51,145 bases of DNA from assembly GCA_937875295.1 (NCBI GenBank), contig CALLXS010000013.1, positions 1-51,145 on the forward strand. Direction: 5' to 3'. Shown here piece after piece: positions 25,791-35,573 of this stretch. Position 1 is the first letter of the stretch. Every line of letters begins with the position of its first letter. A program made the position numbers and the translations under genes. The stretch comes from an uncultured bacterium (GTDB taxonomy: Bacteria > Bacteroidota > Ignavibacteria > Kapaibacteriales > UBA2268). The notes beneath the pieces were generated by a model. It was not told the DNA's origin, searched no databases, and saw only the letters and a program-made list of their open reading frames with translations.

Positions 25791-26399
25791 TTATAAAATA
25801 TATAAAAGCACTCTATCTATAGATTTATATAAATCTTCTAGAGTGCTTTCATTTATTATAGTAAAATCAGCAAGTTTCCTTTTTTCTTCAGCAGAAAGTT
25901 GAGTTTTTAGTCTTTGAGCTGCTTCTTCTGCAGAAATATTATTTCTTTTTGTGATTCTTTCAATAGAAATATTATCATTGCTATAAATGTTAATTACGTA
26001 GTCAAATCCTTCATTTAACCCCAATTCAAATATTAAAGCGGATTCCACGAAAATGATTTCTAAACCATTATTTGCATTTATTTCAATCTGATTAATTAGT
26101 TCTTCAATAACTGCTGGATGAATAATTAAATTTAATTTTTCTAAATTATCTTTTTTATTTTTATCGTTACCAAAAACGCATTCTGAGATAAATTTTGTAT
26201 TATATACACCATTAATATAAGCCATATTACCAAAAGCATTAGTAATTTTTGCTTTTATATCGGAATTAGACTCTAAAAGTTCTTTTGCAATATTATCAGA
26301 ATATAGCACTTTGTAAGATTTAGACTCAATATAATTGGAAGCAGTAGATTTGCCACTTCCCATATTTCCTGTAATTCCTATTACTTTAATTTCATTCAT
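25791..26399 (-). CDS. coaE: Dephospho-CoA kinase
   Basis: Phosphorylates the 3'-hydroxyl of dephospho-CoA, the last step of CoA synthesis. P-loop at residues 11-18 (GNMGSGKS). The CoaE-specific YSDNIAKELL (cf. D-A-D-x-I-A), HPAVIEELI (conserved H-P) and ESALIFELGLNEGFDYVINIY (cf. V-PLLFE) follow. RITKRNNISAEEAAQRLKTQ contains the lid Arg residues, and FTIINESTLEDLYKSIDRVL closes the protein. The length of 202 residues is normal. It lies 41 bp downstream of the T9SS-sorted gene on the same strand and converges on the chemotaxis operon with only 13 bp between stops. Confidence 0.95.
   Translation of the reverse strand: MNEIKVIGITGNMGSGKSTASNYIESKSYKVLYSDNIAKELLESNSDIKAKITNAFGNMAYINGVYNTKFISECVFGNDKNKKDNLEKLNLIIHPAVIEELINQIEINANNGLEIIFVESALIFELGLNEGFDYVINIYSNDNISIERITKRNNISAEEAAQRLKTQLSAEEKRKLADFTIINESTLEDLYKSIDRVLLYIL
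25805..25858 (+). terminator. Terminator hairpin inside the 3' end of coaE
   Basis: AAAGCACTCT (25805-25814) pairs perfectly with AGAGTGCTTT (25840-25849). Inside it AGATTT (25821-25826) pairs with AAATCT (25831-25836). A T-rich stretch (TTTCATTTATT) follows on the plus strand. It would end the chemotaxis operon while being coding sequence for the last residues of coaE on the other strand. Confidence 0.55.
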
Positions 26400-26440
26400 T
26401 CTTAATTGTTATGAAAATTTAAAAAAATCAAATTTAATAA

Positions 26441-28774
26441 TTAATTTTTAATAAATTTTTTGGTTGCTCTTTTATCTTTTTCTATATATTCAATGATATA
26501 AACGCCAGCCGGGAGATAAGCAATATCAATTTTATCAATTATATTTTCAAACATAGCATGAGGATATGATTTTTCAAAAATTATTCCTCCATTTATATCA
26601 ATTATTCTCATATTTAATAAATTGCGAGAATTTTCATAAAATCTTTTATATGAAATAAATAATTCATTATTTACAATTTTATAATTTAAATTTGCCTTTG
26701 GATCTTCTTTGCTGATTTCCTCTACGTCGGATTTTAGACCTTCTAATACGAATAAACCGGCTTCAGTAGCCATATATAATTTTTCTTTATATTTTGGTCC
26801 GAAATAACGTAAAGACCATACATTTCCGACAGGTCCATAATTTGAGCTAACAACATTTGCATAGTTTGAATCTAATAAAATTTTAAAAATAGTACTGCTT
26901 GACCCTACTACAAGTGCAGAATCATCATCTATAAAATCGACAGAAATTAAATCTTGAACAATAGGATTATATTGTTTTACCCATGTGTTTCCTCCATCTT
27001 TAGTATAGAGCATAATACCATTTTTTCCAACTACTATTGCTTGATTCTCTCCTCTACATTTTACTCCGAATAGTGTATCTAAATACGGAATTTGTAATTT
27101 TTCAAATGAATTTCCTCCGTCGGTACTTTTTAGAATTGTACCTCCTTCTCCGCACACCATTCCAAAATTAGGATTACTGAAACTAATAGAATAAAGGTTT
27201 TTATCACTTATTTTCTTTTCTATCCAATTATTAGTAAGCAAATCTTTTACTAAAAAAGCACCATTATGACCACATATATATAATTTATCATTAGTATAAG
27301 AACTTCCTTTCAAAGTATCTTTAGTAGCGATTTCCTCTTTAGTCCAATTTTTTAATGAATTTTTACTTTGTAATACTAAGCCATTTGAGCCAACAACATA
27401 GAAGGTATAATCATCAGTTTGAGTGATTTTATATAAGTCTTCATTATAATTTGTATTGACAGTATCAAATAATAATTGGTCGCTGATATTTGCATAGATT
27501 CTTCCGTATTTCCCTGATGCAATGAAATGATTTGTTTTATAATAAAAGGCATCGAAAAAATCGAGGGAATAATCTAAAATATGAGCAGTACTCCAATTTG
27601 TTCCGTAATTTGAAGAATATTGAATTATACCTTGTTCTCCAGCTACAACAATATATCTTCCTCTCACATTTACACTTTTATAAGTAGGAGTTGGGTCAAC
27701 CCAGTCAATTTTATTGTCATAGGTCCACCAAGTTTTGCCGCTATCGAATGTGCCGCGAACAATTTTATCTCCGGGCACCTGCACAGAGTCTGTTGCGCTT
27801 GGGTCAGCAGTATATCCGCCAACGAATATTTCTTCTTCTCCACTTTCTAAAGTACGAGTAGCTACTCCCCAGAAGCTACTATCAGGGAATGCGAACATAT
27901 TCCATGTGTAACCGCCATCAGTAGATCGCCAAATTCCACCATTAGGTAAATTGCCATAATTAGTATATGTGATTGAAGCATATACTTTTCTAGGATCTTC
28001 GTTATTGAATGCAAACATTGTAATTTCATTGTCAAACATTGCAGTAGGATCATTAATTATATTTACATCTTTAGGTGAGATATTTTCTTTTAGTAATTTG
28101 AAATGTGTCCAAGACTTTCCTCTATCGGTGGACATCATAGATAATCCGCCTTGATTACCACAAAGCAAAATGTTTGAGCTGTCAGGTCGTACGGCAAGAC
28201 ATGTTGGTTGTTGCTCATTTCTTGTACCGGGGATAAAATTTCCGGCACTATCAATTTTTGGAGAATAAACAATTGATAAAGTATCCCAAGTGAGTCCATT
28301 ATCAAGAGATTCATAAATTCTTCTATCGTTATAGTTTCCCAGATAAAAATGTCCATCTTCTTCGGCATCTTCTGCAAGTGCTTTTCCGTTTAGGAAGCAG
28401 TGATTCATTGTGCTTGATGTTACTTCTTCCCAAGTTTTTCCTTTATCTGGACTTCTAAATAAATTTCCCATTGCAATACCGCCAGCAAGAATTACATTTG
28501 GATCTTTCCTGCTCACGAGCATATTATTCATATTGCTTCTGCCTTGAGTCATTAAAATAGAATCGCGTACCCAAGTTTTTCCAGAATCGCGTGAGATAAA
28601 TATTCTAAAGCCGACTCCACCTGCATACATATTAGCAGGATTCACTGGATCGACTGCGATTTCATAAGTTAATTCAGGAATTAGCCTTCTCCATCCTAAA
28701 TCTTGTGGATTAACCTCAGAAAATAAATCTAAAGAAAATAATAATAAAATCGGTATCAGTATAAACTTTTTCAT
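26441..28774 (-). CDS. Secreted beta-propeller (BNR/YCF48-like) protein with T9SS sorting domain
   Basis: 777 residues. A signal peptide (about 1-19, ending LFSE) is followed by numerous sialidase/photosystem-II-stability-factor style repeats: SRDSGKTWV, SPDKGKTWEEV, SLDNGLTWDTL, STDRGKSWTHF, STDGGYTWNMF, STDGGNSFEKL and TKDGGNTWVKQ. These Asp-box/YCF48 repeats form one or two beta-propellers. The last 80 residues (NLLNMRIIDINGGIIFEKS, then IDKIDIAYLPAGVYIIEYI and KKFIKN) are a type A T9SS C-terminal sorting domain, so the protein is sent across the outer membrane and probably surface-anchored. Ligand unknown. It lies upstream of coaE on the same strand. Confidence 0.88.
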   Translation of the reverse strand: MKKFILIPILLLFSLDLFSEVNPQDLGWRRLIPELTYEIAVDPVNPANMYAGGVGFRIFISRDSGKTWVRDSILMTQGRSNMNNMLVSRKDPNVILAGGIAMGNLFRSPDKGKTWEEVTSSTMNHCFLNGKALAEDAEEDGHFYLGNYNDRRIYESLDNGLTWDTLSIVYSPKIDSAGNFIPGTRNEQQPTCLAVRPDSSNILLCGNQGGLSMMSTDRGKSWTHFKLLKENISPKDVNIINDPTAMFDNEITMFAFNNEDPRKVYASITYTNYGNLPNGGIWRSTDGGYTWNMFAFPDSSFWGVATRTLESGEEEIFVGGYTADPSATDSVQVPGDKIVRGTFDSGKTWWTYDNKIDWVDPTPTYKSVNVRGRYIVVAGEQGIIQYSSNYGTNWSTAHILDYSLDFFDAFYYKTNHFIASGKYGRIYANISDQLLFDTVNTNYNEDLYKITQTDDYTFYVVGSNGLVLQSKNSLKNWTKEEIATKDTLKGSSYTNDKLYICGHNGAFLVKDLLTNNWIEKKISDKNLYSISFSNPNFGMVCGEGGTILKSTDGGNSFEKLQIPYLDTLFGVKCRGENQAIVVGKNGIMLYTKDGGNTWVKQYNPIVQDLISVDFIDDDSALVVGSSSTIFKILLDSNYANVVSSNYGPVGNVWSLRYFGPKYKEKLYMATEAGLFVLEGLKSDVEEISKEDPKANLNYKIVNNELFISYKRFYENSRNLLNMRIIDINGGIIFEKSYPHAMFENIIDKIDIAYLPAGVYIIEYIEKDKRATKKFIKN

Positions 28775-29041
28775 AATTATTAAAATATATTTTTTGTCTA
28801 TTTTATATTATACAAAACTTTTTCCATTTAATATAGACACAAAAATCGCAAAAAGTATTCAAAAATAAGTAATATTTTTAAAAATAATATGTATTTAGAT
28901 AATATTCTGAAAATAAAAGATTGATAGAGTAATAATATAAGAGAAATATATTTGCATAGTATTTTTATTTTATTTATTTTTGGATAGCTTCTTCAAATTA
29001 ATTGTGAAATGATTGTTAATTTTCCAAATGAGTAAACAAAT

Positions 29042-30580
29042 ATGATTTTTCAATGTTTCAAACGTATAAATGTTATTATAGTAATTTTAGTTATTAATGC
29101 TATAAATCTATTTAGTAATGATATTAATTATGATTTTTATATTATTTTAAATGAGAAAAACTGTGCTTCTTGCTATATATCATCAATAACAGGACTTTGT
29201 AATTTGATAAATAATAGTTTTCCTAGTTCTAAGACAAAAATCATTTATGATACTAAAGATTCAACCTTAATATTAAAACTAAAAAGTTCAATCAATAAAG
29301 ATTTGAAAATAATTTCTAATAATGATGCTGAAGTCTTGTATAAATATTATAGTTCAATTAAACAAAAAGTACCTTTTATAATAATTGAAAATGATAAAAA
29401 TAGTTTCTTTAGATTAGATCTAAATTTAAAAGATCCTTTAGAAACTATAAATGAAATTAAGAATATTATAAAACATAATAAAGAGGAAAAGATAGAAGAA
29501 TTATATGAATTAAGTTGTGGTACTATTTTGGAGAGCGAGCAATTTAAAGATTATTTGTTTTTTTCTAATACTAGCAATGAGTCCTTTATTTTCAATATTT
29601 CAAATAAGAAATTTGAAAAAATCGAAGCATATTCTTCTGATAGCATAAAACTAAAATTTATTAAGAAAGAGAAAATGGGTATTCTAAATGAAATAATTAA
29701 ATATGGAAATCCATTTAATATTACTAATAATATCATCGAAATAAATGATAGTGTTATTACTACTCTTAATGTATTAATGTATGATATTTTAGTAAAAGAC
29801 TCACTAATTGATAATCAGCTTAGTCAAACGGTAACTCCATATTACAAGCGTATGCTTTTCTATTATAATTATAAAAATGGGAAAGTTGCCTATAAAGATA
29901 TAAATTTAAATTTATCAAATATTTTCAATAAGCAATCTTATTATATTAAAAAAAATCTTTTCAACAATAACTTTATATTAATGATGTATTTGCATAATGT
30001 AATACATTTAAATAATATTGAAGAAAATGTAAATTTAATTTTAAAAACGAACAATAATTTTGAAATTATTGATAGTATTTCTATAGCTAAAGTAGCAAGA
30101 ATTTGTATGAAAGATAGCTTAAATACTGGAAGATATTATTTCTTATCAAATAACAACAATAATTTGATATATAATCATGAAAGTAATCTTTATCTCAATG
30201 AGATAGATGGTAAAATTAATACAATTAACTTAAGTGGCATTTTATCTTATAATTCTTTAAATGAAAATGATAAAGATTTGTTATTTATGAGAAATCCACT
30301 TCAAATTAAATCTATTTCATATCCTTCTGTTTTGGTTACGGATAAATATTATTTAATATTTATTGTAATTGAAGAGAAGGAAAATAATATTTTATTGATG
30401 TCTAAATATAGTTTTGATGGAAATATAATTTCTCAACGTAAATTAAATATTAATTCAAAATCTATTCAGTATTTTCAGGTATTTAAAAATTTTGATATAA
30501 ACAATGATTATACAGTTTTAACTGCAAGATATAAAGACGAGACAGGTAAGACCAAATTTATCTCAATTAAAAACAACTAA
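29042..30580 (+). CDS. Exported protein with thioredoxin-like N-domain and probable propeller
   Basis: 512 residues with a hydrophobic export signal (about 8-24). A thioredoxin-like segment follows: FYIILNEKNCASCYISS with Cys41-x-x-Cys44, then KQKVPFIIIEN, where the Pro is in the cis-Pro position. The remaining 370 residues are beta-rich and Asn/Ile/Lys-heavy with no motif I recognise; length and pattern resemble the six-bladed propeller proteins of Bacteroidota that carry such N-domains. Base composition is even more AT-rich than its neighbours. It stands alone, after a 267-bp AT-rich gap with nothing recognisable (28775-29041). Immediately after its stop lies an out-of-frame remnant of a T9SS tail. 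Confidence 0.65.
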   Translation: MIFQCFKRINVIIVILVINAINLFSNDINYDFYIILNEKNCASCYISSITGLCNLINNSFPSSKTKIIYDTKDSTLILKLKSSINKDLKIISNNDAEVLYKYYSSIKQKVPFIIIENDKNSFFRLDLNLKDPLETINEIKNIIKHNKEEKIEELYELSCGTILESEQFKDYLFFSNTSNESFIFNISNKKFEKIEAYSSDSIKLKFIKKEKMGILNEIIKYGNPFNITNNIIEINDSVITTLNVLMYDILVKDSLIDNQLSQTVTPYYKRMLFYYNYKNGKVAYKDINLNLSNIFNKQSYYIKKNLFNNNFILMMYLHNVIHLNNIEENVNLILKTNNNFEIIDSISIAKVARICMKDSLNTGRYYFLSNNNNNLIYNHESNLYLNEIDGKINTINLSGILSYNSLNENDKDLLFMRNPLQIKSISYPSVLVTDKYYLIFIVIEEKENNILLMSKYSFDGNIISQRKLNINSKSIQYFQVFKNFDINNDYTVLTARYKDETGKTKFISIKNN

Positions 30581-30681
30581 TTTCAGGCAATAAAGCCAAA
30601 ATAGATATTGAACAACTTCCTCCAGGAATGTATTATATAAAAATCGGCAATAAAACTCAGCAAATAATTAAAGTTGAATAA
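30580..30681 (+). pseudogene. Orphan C-terminal fragment of a T9SS sorting domain
   Basis: Starting at the last base of the preceding stop codon, another frame reads ISGNKAKIDIEQLPPGMYYI followed by KIGNKTQQIIKVE and a stop. The pattern ID(I/L)xxLPxGxYxIKI...xxKxIK/V is the end of a type A T9SS sorting domain. The first half of that domain (NP...VxIxDxxGxxV) is absent on both sides, and the frame is closed by a stop at 30568. The fragment has no start codon context. It is best read as a remnant of a former secreted-protein gene, or as a sign of a deletion at its 5' edge. Confidence 0.6.
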
Positions 30682-30708
30682 TATAATTAGAATAGAATAA
30701 AATTAAAA

Positions 30709-30745
30709 ATTCCCATACCACAAATTAAGGTATGGGAATATATTT
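30709..30745. terminator. Bidirectional terminator downstream of glmS
   Basis: ATTCCCATACC (30709-30719) pairs perfectly with GGTATGGGAAT (30729-30739), loop of nine bases. On the minus strand the stem is followed by a T-rich run (reading AATTTTTAATTTT), as expected for ending glmS; on the plus strand TATATTTTT follows. Confidence 0.85.
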
Positions 30746-32581
30746 TTACTCCACAGTAACGCTTTTAGCTAAATTTCGTGGTCTATCTACATCTCTACCT
30801 AATTCTAAAGCAGTATAATATGCTAATAATTGCAGAGGAATAACGGATAAAACAGGGGTAAGCATTGGCAAAGTCTTCGGAATATAAATTATATCATCAG
30901 TTAGTTCTGCTAATTCAGTATCGCCGTAATTAGCTATTGCAATTATTTTACCTTTTCTCGCTAGCACTTCTTGAATATTAGATTTCACTTTATCATAAAT
31001 TTCATCGCGCGTAGCGATGAATACAACAGGCATATTTTCATCTATTAGTGCAATAGGACCGTGCTTCATTTCGGCAGATGGATAGCCTTCAGCGTGAATA
31101 TATGATATTTCTTTTAATTTTAGAGCGCCCTCTAAAGCTACAGGATAATTATAACCTCTACCTAAATAAATGTAATTTTTTGATTTGCTATATTTTACAG
31201 CAATTTTTTTAATTTGCTCGGAATTTTGCAGAATTTCTTCAATTTGAGATGGAATTTGAGTAATTGCTTTTGCTATGTTCATTCCTTCTGTAGAAGATAA
31301 ATTCCTCATTCTACCTAAATAAAGAGATAGAAGAGTAAAAGCACATAATTGTGATGTGAATGCCTTTGTAGATGCCACACCAATTTCAGGTCCAGCGTGA
31401 ATATAAATTCCAGCTTCGGTCTCGCGTGCAATTGAGCTACCTACAGCATTTACAATACCGCAACATAGAGCGCCTTTTTGTTTTGCTTCCTTAATTGCAG
31501 CAAGAGTGTCGGCAGTTTCTCCAGATTGAGAAATAGCGAAAACAATGTCATTTTGGTTTATTACTGGATTGCGATACCTAAATTCAGATGCATATTCTAC
31601 TTCTACAGGTATGCGGGCTAAATTTTCAATTAAATATTCTGCTACTAATGCAGCATTCCATGAAGTGCCACAAGCTGTGATAATAATTTTTTCGGCATTA
31701 CGCAATTTATCTTCTATATTTCTAAGTCCGCCTAATTTTACATTGCCTTCATCGACTAATAATCGACCGCGAAAAGTATTTTCAAATGAAATAGGCTGCT
31801 CGTGAATTTCCTTAAGCATAAAATAATCGAAACCACCTTTTTCAATCTGGTCTAAATTATAAAGTATTTCTTGAATTTCGCTATTTGTATCAACATTATA
31901 AATAGTTTTAGTGAAATAATGATTTTTGGTTATTATAGCCATTTCATTATCATCTAAATATATTACTTGCCGAGTGTGTTGAATAATTGCTGAGGCATCT
32001 GAAGCTAAAATAAATTCATTTTCGCCTATTCCAAGCACCATAGGGCTACCTCTACGAGCAGTGATTATTTTATCAGGTTCATAACTAGATACTACTGCTA
32101 TACCGAAAGTACCTTCTACTTGAATTAAAGCATTTCTGACGGCAGATTCGAGATCTTTGGTTTGCTCATAAATTGCACCGATTAGGACAGCAAGCACTTC
32201 AGTATCAGTTTGTGATTCAAAGGTATATCCTTTTTCTATCAGTTTAGTTCTAAGTACAGTATAATTTTCAATTATACCATTATGGACTAAAGCAATATTT
32301 TTGCTATTATCATAATGAGGATGTGCATTAGTATTATTTGGGACTCCATGAGTAGCCCAACGAGTGTGAGCGATTCCAATATGAGAATTAATTTTCTTAT
32401 GGTCGATTAATCTATCTAAATCTTTGACTTTGCCTTGATTTTTAAATACTTGTAATTTAGAGTCCTCTGAAATAAAAGCTAATCCTGCTGAGTCATATCC
32501 TCTATATTCTAAACGCTGAAGCCCATTAATAAGTATATGAGATGATTTTTTATTTCCAATATAAGCAACAATACCGCACAT
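30746..32581 (-). CDS. glmS: Glutamine-fructose-6-phosphate aminotransferase (isomerizing)
   Basis: Makes glucosamine-6-phosphate from fructose-6-phosphate and glutamine, feeding peptidoglycan and LPS synthesis. The N-terminal class II glutaminase starts MCGIVAYIG with Cys2 as nucleophile, and shows HTRWATHGVP and HNGIIENY. Two SIS isomerase domains follow: ACGTSWNAALVAEYLIE (about 300-315), ISQSGETADTLAAIK (about 345-360), STKAFTSQL and SEMKHGPIALID (about 485-495). The C-terminus DRPRNLAKSVTVE is the conserved end. The length of 611 residues is exactly typical. It is a single gene, with a terminator downstream. No glmS ribozyme was recognised upstream. Confidence 0.98.
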   Translation of the reverse strand: MCGIVAYIGNKKSSHILINGLQRLEYRGYDSAGLAFISEDSKLQVFKNQGKVKDLDRLIDHKKINSHIGIAHTRWATHGVPNNTNAHPHYDNSKNIALVHNGIIENYTVLRTKLIEKGYTFESQTDTEVLAVLIGAIYEQTKDLESAVRNALIQVEGTFGIAVVSSYEPDKIITARRGSPMVLGIGENEFILASDASAIIQHTRQVIYLDDNEMAIITKNHYFTKTIYNVDTNSEIQEILYNLDQIEKGGFDYFMLKEIHEQPISFENTFRGRLLVDEGNVKLGGLRNIEDKLRNAEKIIITACGTSWNAALVAEYLIENLARIPVEVEYASEFRYRNPVINQNDIVFAISQSGETADTLAAIKEAKQKGALCCGIVNAVGSSIARETEAGIYIHAGPEIGVASTKAFTSQLCAFTLLSLYLGRMRNLSSTEGMNIAKAITQIPSQIEEILQNSEQIKKIAVKYSKSKNYIYLGRGYNYPVALEGALKLKEISYIHAEGYPSAEMKHGPIALIDENMPVVFIATRDEIYDKVKSNIQEVLARKGKIIAIANYGDTELAELTDDIIYIPKTLPMLTPVLSVIPLQLLAYYTALELGRDVDRPRNLAKSVTVE

Positions 32582-32720
32582 AGATTTTCATTATTATTAA
32601 ATAAAATATGTAATATAAACGTTTTAAATCAAAAAAAAGTAAAAAAAATAATAATTATTTTCAATAATCGAAGAAAATTGTAAAATTTACGTCTTTAAAT
32701 AAACATAGAAAAGATAAATT

Positions 32721-33470
32721 ATGCCATATTTTGAATTTGACAACCACCAAATATTTTATGATACAAAGGGAAATGGAGAGGATTTATTGCTATTGCATGG
32801 TAATATTGCATCTTCTGTAATGCTTGAATCAGAAATTAATTATTTTTCAAAAAGATATAGAGTTACATATTTTGATTATCCCGGATTAGGCAAATCAGCC
32901 AGATTAGAGAAATTAAGTGATGACTTTTGGAAATATAATGCTAAATGTGCGCTAGAGTTAATTAATTTTTTAAAAATTAAAAGTACAAAAGTAATAGGTA
33001 CAAGTGGTGGTGCTAAGGTAGCTATTAATTTAGGTTTGATTTCTCCAAATTTAATTGATAAAATGATTGCTGATAGTTTCTTCGGCGAATATATCACAAA
33101 AGAAGAAGCCGATAGATTACGCCAAATGAGGTTGAAAGGTAAAACTCAGCTATTACATAAAGCATTTTGGCAAAAGATGCACGGAGATGATTGGGAGCAT
33201 TTAGTAGATTTAGATATCGATTTGATGATAAATACAGGTTATAAGGGAATTAATCCAATCGAAGGCGATTACTCTGTAATTGATTTTCCGGTGATGATTA
33301 CTGCAAGCACGGAAGATGAATTAATCCCAAACATTGAGGAAAGAATGATTCCAATAATCGAAAAAATCCAGTATTGTGAATTTAAATTGTATGATAAAGG
33401 AAAACATCCTTTAATGATTACTAGAAAAAAACTATTTAGAACAATTGCAGAAGAATTTTTCGATAAATAA
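32721..33470 (+). CDS. Alpha/beta hydrolase
   Basis: 249-residue cytoplasmic protein of the alpha/beta hydrolase fold. The oxyanion region LLLLHGNIAS is at about residues 22-31, and YFDYPGLGKSAR at about 51-62. The nucleophile elbow G-T-S-G-G lies at about 93-97. The acid is probably the Asp of STEDELIPN (about 195-200), and the His is in YDKGKHPLM at about 228. All members of the catalytic triad are thus visible. The substrate cannot be predicted. It is 30 bp upstream of the U32 gene and may be co-transcribed with it. Confidence 0.85.
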   Translation: MPYFEFDNHQIFYDTKGNGEDLLLLHGNIASSVMLESEINYFSKRYRVTYFDYPGLGKSARLEKLSDDFWKYNAKCALELINFLKIKSTKVIGTSGGAKVAINLGLISPNLIDKMIADSFFGEYITKEEADRLRQMRLKGKTQLLHKAFWQKMHGDDWEHLVDLDIDLMINTGYKGINPIEGDYSVIDFPVMITASTEDELIPNIEERMIPIIEKIQYCEFKLYDKGKHPLMITRKKLFRTIAEEFFDK

Positions 33471-33500
33471 TATCTAATAATAGTTTTTAATAAAAGGTAA

Positions 33501-35432
33501 ATGATGAAAATAGAATTATTAGCTCCCGCTAAAAATCTTGAATATGGCAAAGCCGCTATTGATGCTGGTGCTGATGCTGTTTATATTGGCGTGAGTGGAT
33601 TTAGCGCCCGCAAAGCTGTAGGGAATTCCATTGCAGAAATTGAAGCACTTATAAATTATGCTCATAAATTCTATGCTAAGGTGTATGTAGCAGTAAATAC
33701 AATTATTTATGAAAATGAATTAAATAAAGTGCAAGAATTAATTCATTCGCTTTATAAAATTAATGCTGATGCTATAATTATTCAGGATTTAGGCATTTTA
33801 AAGTTGGATATTCCGCAAATACCTATTTTTGCAAGTACGCAAATGAATAATTATGATTTAGAGAGAATTAAATTTATTGATTCTCTGGGAATAGATAGAA
33901 TAATTTTAGCTAGGGAATTGGGAATTGAGGAAATAAAGCTAATAAGAGAAAACGTAAATTGTGAGTTAGAGACTTTTATCTATGGTTCGCTTTGTGTTTC
34001 TTTAAGTGGACAATGCTACATAAGTGCTGCCTCTTGCGGTAGGAGTGCAAATCGTGGCGAATGTGCTCAAATATGCCGACATAACTTCGATTTAGTAGAT
34101 GCAAATGGAAAAGTATTAGAAAAAAATAAATATTTGCTATCATTAAAGGATTTAAATCTCGAGAATAAAATTGAAGATTTGATAAAAGCTGGAGTTAGCT
34201 CTTTTAAAATAGAAGGTAGGCTTAAAGAATTAGAATATGTCATTAATTCCGTAGCATATTTCAGAAATAAAATAGACAACTCAATCAAGAAGATTAACAA
34301 TGAAAACTCACTTCAAAATAAATTAGATAAGCAAAGTAATGTTTATTCAAAATCTTCAAGTGGAGAAATAAAATTAAATTTTTTACCAGATTTAGATCGT
34401 ACTTTTAATCGCGGAGGTACGAATTATTTTATTGATAATCAAAAAAATAATGATAGCAAAATTAATGGGAAATTAACAACATATAATACTCAAAAATCAA
34501 TTGGAAAATATATCGGAACTATTGAAAATTGCAAAGAAAAAGAGGTTACTATTAAATCTAATGAAGTAATAGCACCGGGAGATGGTCTTTGCTATTTTGA
34601 CGAAGAGAATGTATTGCAAGGTTTTAGAGTCAATAATGTTATAAATGGAAAAATTATTACATTAAAACAAATTAAAATTAAGAAAGGAACCAAAATATAT
34701 AGGAACGAAGATATTGATTTCGAAAGAGTTTTGAAAAAAAATAATCCACCAAAAAGAAAAATTAAAATTAAGATATTTGTTGATTATTTAACTGCTAATT
34801 CAAGTACAGAATTGCAATTTAAAGTAATAGATGAAGATGGCAATCAGATAATTTTAAAGGAAAATGATAATTCTCTAAATGGAAATTGGATTGACCATAA
34901 AATAATTGAAAAGCAATTCGGAAAAGTAGGAAATACAATTTTTGAAATAGATAAAATTAATATAAATTCAACTATAAAAATTGCAAAAAGTATATCAGAA
35001 ATAAATCAAATCAGAAGAAATATGTTGGAGTTACTATTAGAAGAAAGAATTAAAAATTTTCCGAAAATTATTCAAAAAAACAAAATAATTAATTTAAACA
35101 GTAAGAATTACAAAATAAATAAAAATTTCTCTTTGCTTAATATAGCAAATCATTTGTCATTGGATTTATATAAAGATATTATATTAGACAAGAACTTAGA
35201 GATAAAATATGCACCAGAAGTTACTCAAGAATTTGATGAAATACCACTTATGACGAGCAAATATTGCATAAAGCGAGAACTTAACATTTGCCCAAAACAT
35301 AATAAAGTAGAGAATAACGACTCTCTAAAAACTGAATTATTTCTAAAAGACAATTCTAAGAAATATAAATTAGAGTTTGACTGCAAGGAATGCATAATGA
35401 AAATATATAAAGCACAAGATAAAGCAAAATAA
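33501..35432 (+). CDS. rlhA: U32 family protein, RlhA-like 23S rRNA hydroxylase
   Basis: 643 residues, the long two-part form of peptidase family U32. It resembles E. coli RlhA (YdcP), which hydroxylates C2501 of 23S rRNA, more than the shorter TrhP (YegQ). Matching segments include LLAPAKNLEYGKAAIDAGAD, DAVYIGVSGFSARKA, VNTIIYENEL, FASTQMNNYD, the hallmark GSLCVSLSGQCYISAASCGR and RSANRGECAQICRHNF, SSFKIEGRLKELEYV, and the RlhA-type TFNRGGTNYFID (about residue 305). The Cys residues near 170-200 and the C-terminal Cys cluster (NICPKH, FDCKECIMK) may bind an Fe-S cluster. Two adjacent ATG codons follow AAAAGG; either may be used. RNA modification is family-based inference. Confidence 0.85.
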   Translation: MMKIELLAPAKNLEYGKAAIDAGADAVYIGVSGFSARKAVGNSIAEIEALINYAHKFYAKVYVAVNTIIYENELNKVQELIHSLYKINADAIIIQDLGILKLDIPQIPIFASTQMNNYDLERIKFIDSLGIDRIILARELGIEEIKLIRENVNCELETFIYGSLCVSLSGQCYISAASCGRSANRGECAQICRHNFDLVDANGKVLEKNKYLLSLKDLNLENKIEDLIKAGVSSFKIEGRLKELEYVINSVAYFRNKIDNSIKKINNENSLQNKLDKQSNVYSKSSSGEIKLNFLPDLDRTFNRGGTNYFIDNQKNNDSKINGKLTTYNTQKSIGKYIGTIENCKEKEVTIKSNEVIAPGDGLCYFDEENVLQGFRVNNVINGKIITLKQIKIKKGTKIYRNEDIDFERVLKKNNPPKRKIKIKIFVDYLTANSSTELQFKVIDEDGNQIILKENDNSLNGNWIDHKIIEKQFGKVGNTIFEIDKININSTIKIAKSISEINQIRRNMLELLLEERIKNFPKIIQKNKIINLNSKNYKINKNFSLLNIANHLSLDLYKDIILDKNLEIKYAPEVTQEFDEIPLMTSKYCIKRELNICPKHNKVENNDSLKTELFLKDNSKKYKLEFDCKECIMKIYKAQDKAK

Positions 35433-35573
35433 TTTTTTAATTATATTTTATAAAATAATAATTCTTTTTTTTTGTCTAAAGATCATACAATAATTTAAAT
35501 TATAATTAGTGAAAAAAATATTTATTATACCACTCTAATAAATTGAAAAGAAACAACATAAGGACTATTAAAA

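Noticed and set aside
27620..28377. Several open frames on both strands inside the T9SS propeller gene
   Set aside because: Shadows of the 777-residue gene, whose Asp-box repeats and sorting domain are unmistakable in the main frame.
30569..30573. Programmed or sequencing frameshift in the A5 run that would fuse the T9SS tail to the upstream protein
   Set aside because: The joined product would still lack the first half of the sorting domain, and there is no slippery heptamer with a downstream structure; kept only as a possibility within the remnant finding.
32582..32720. glmS ribozyme upstream of glmS
   Set aside because: The gap is 139 bp of nearly pure A and T with no conserved ribozyme core segments.
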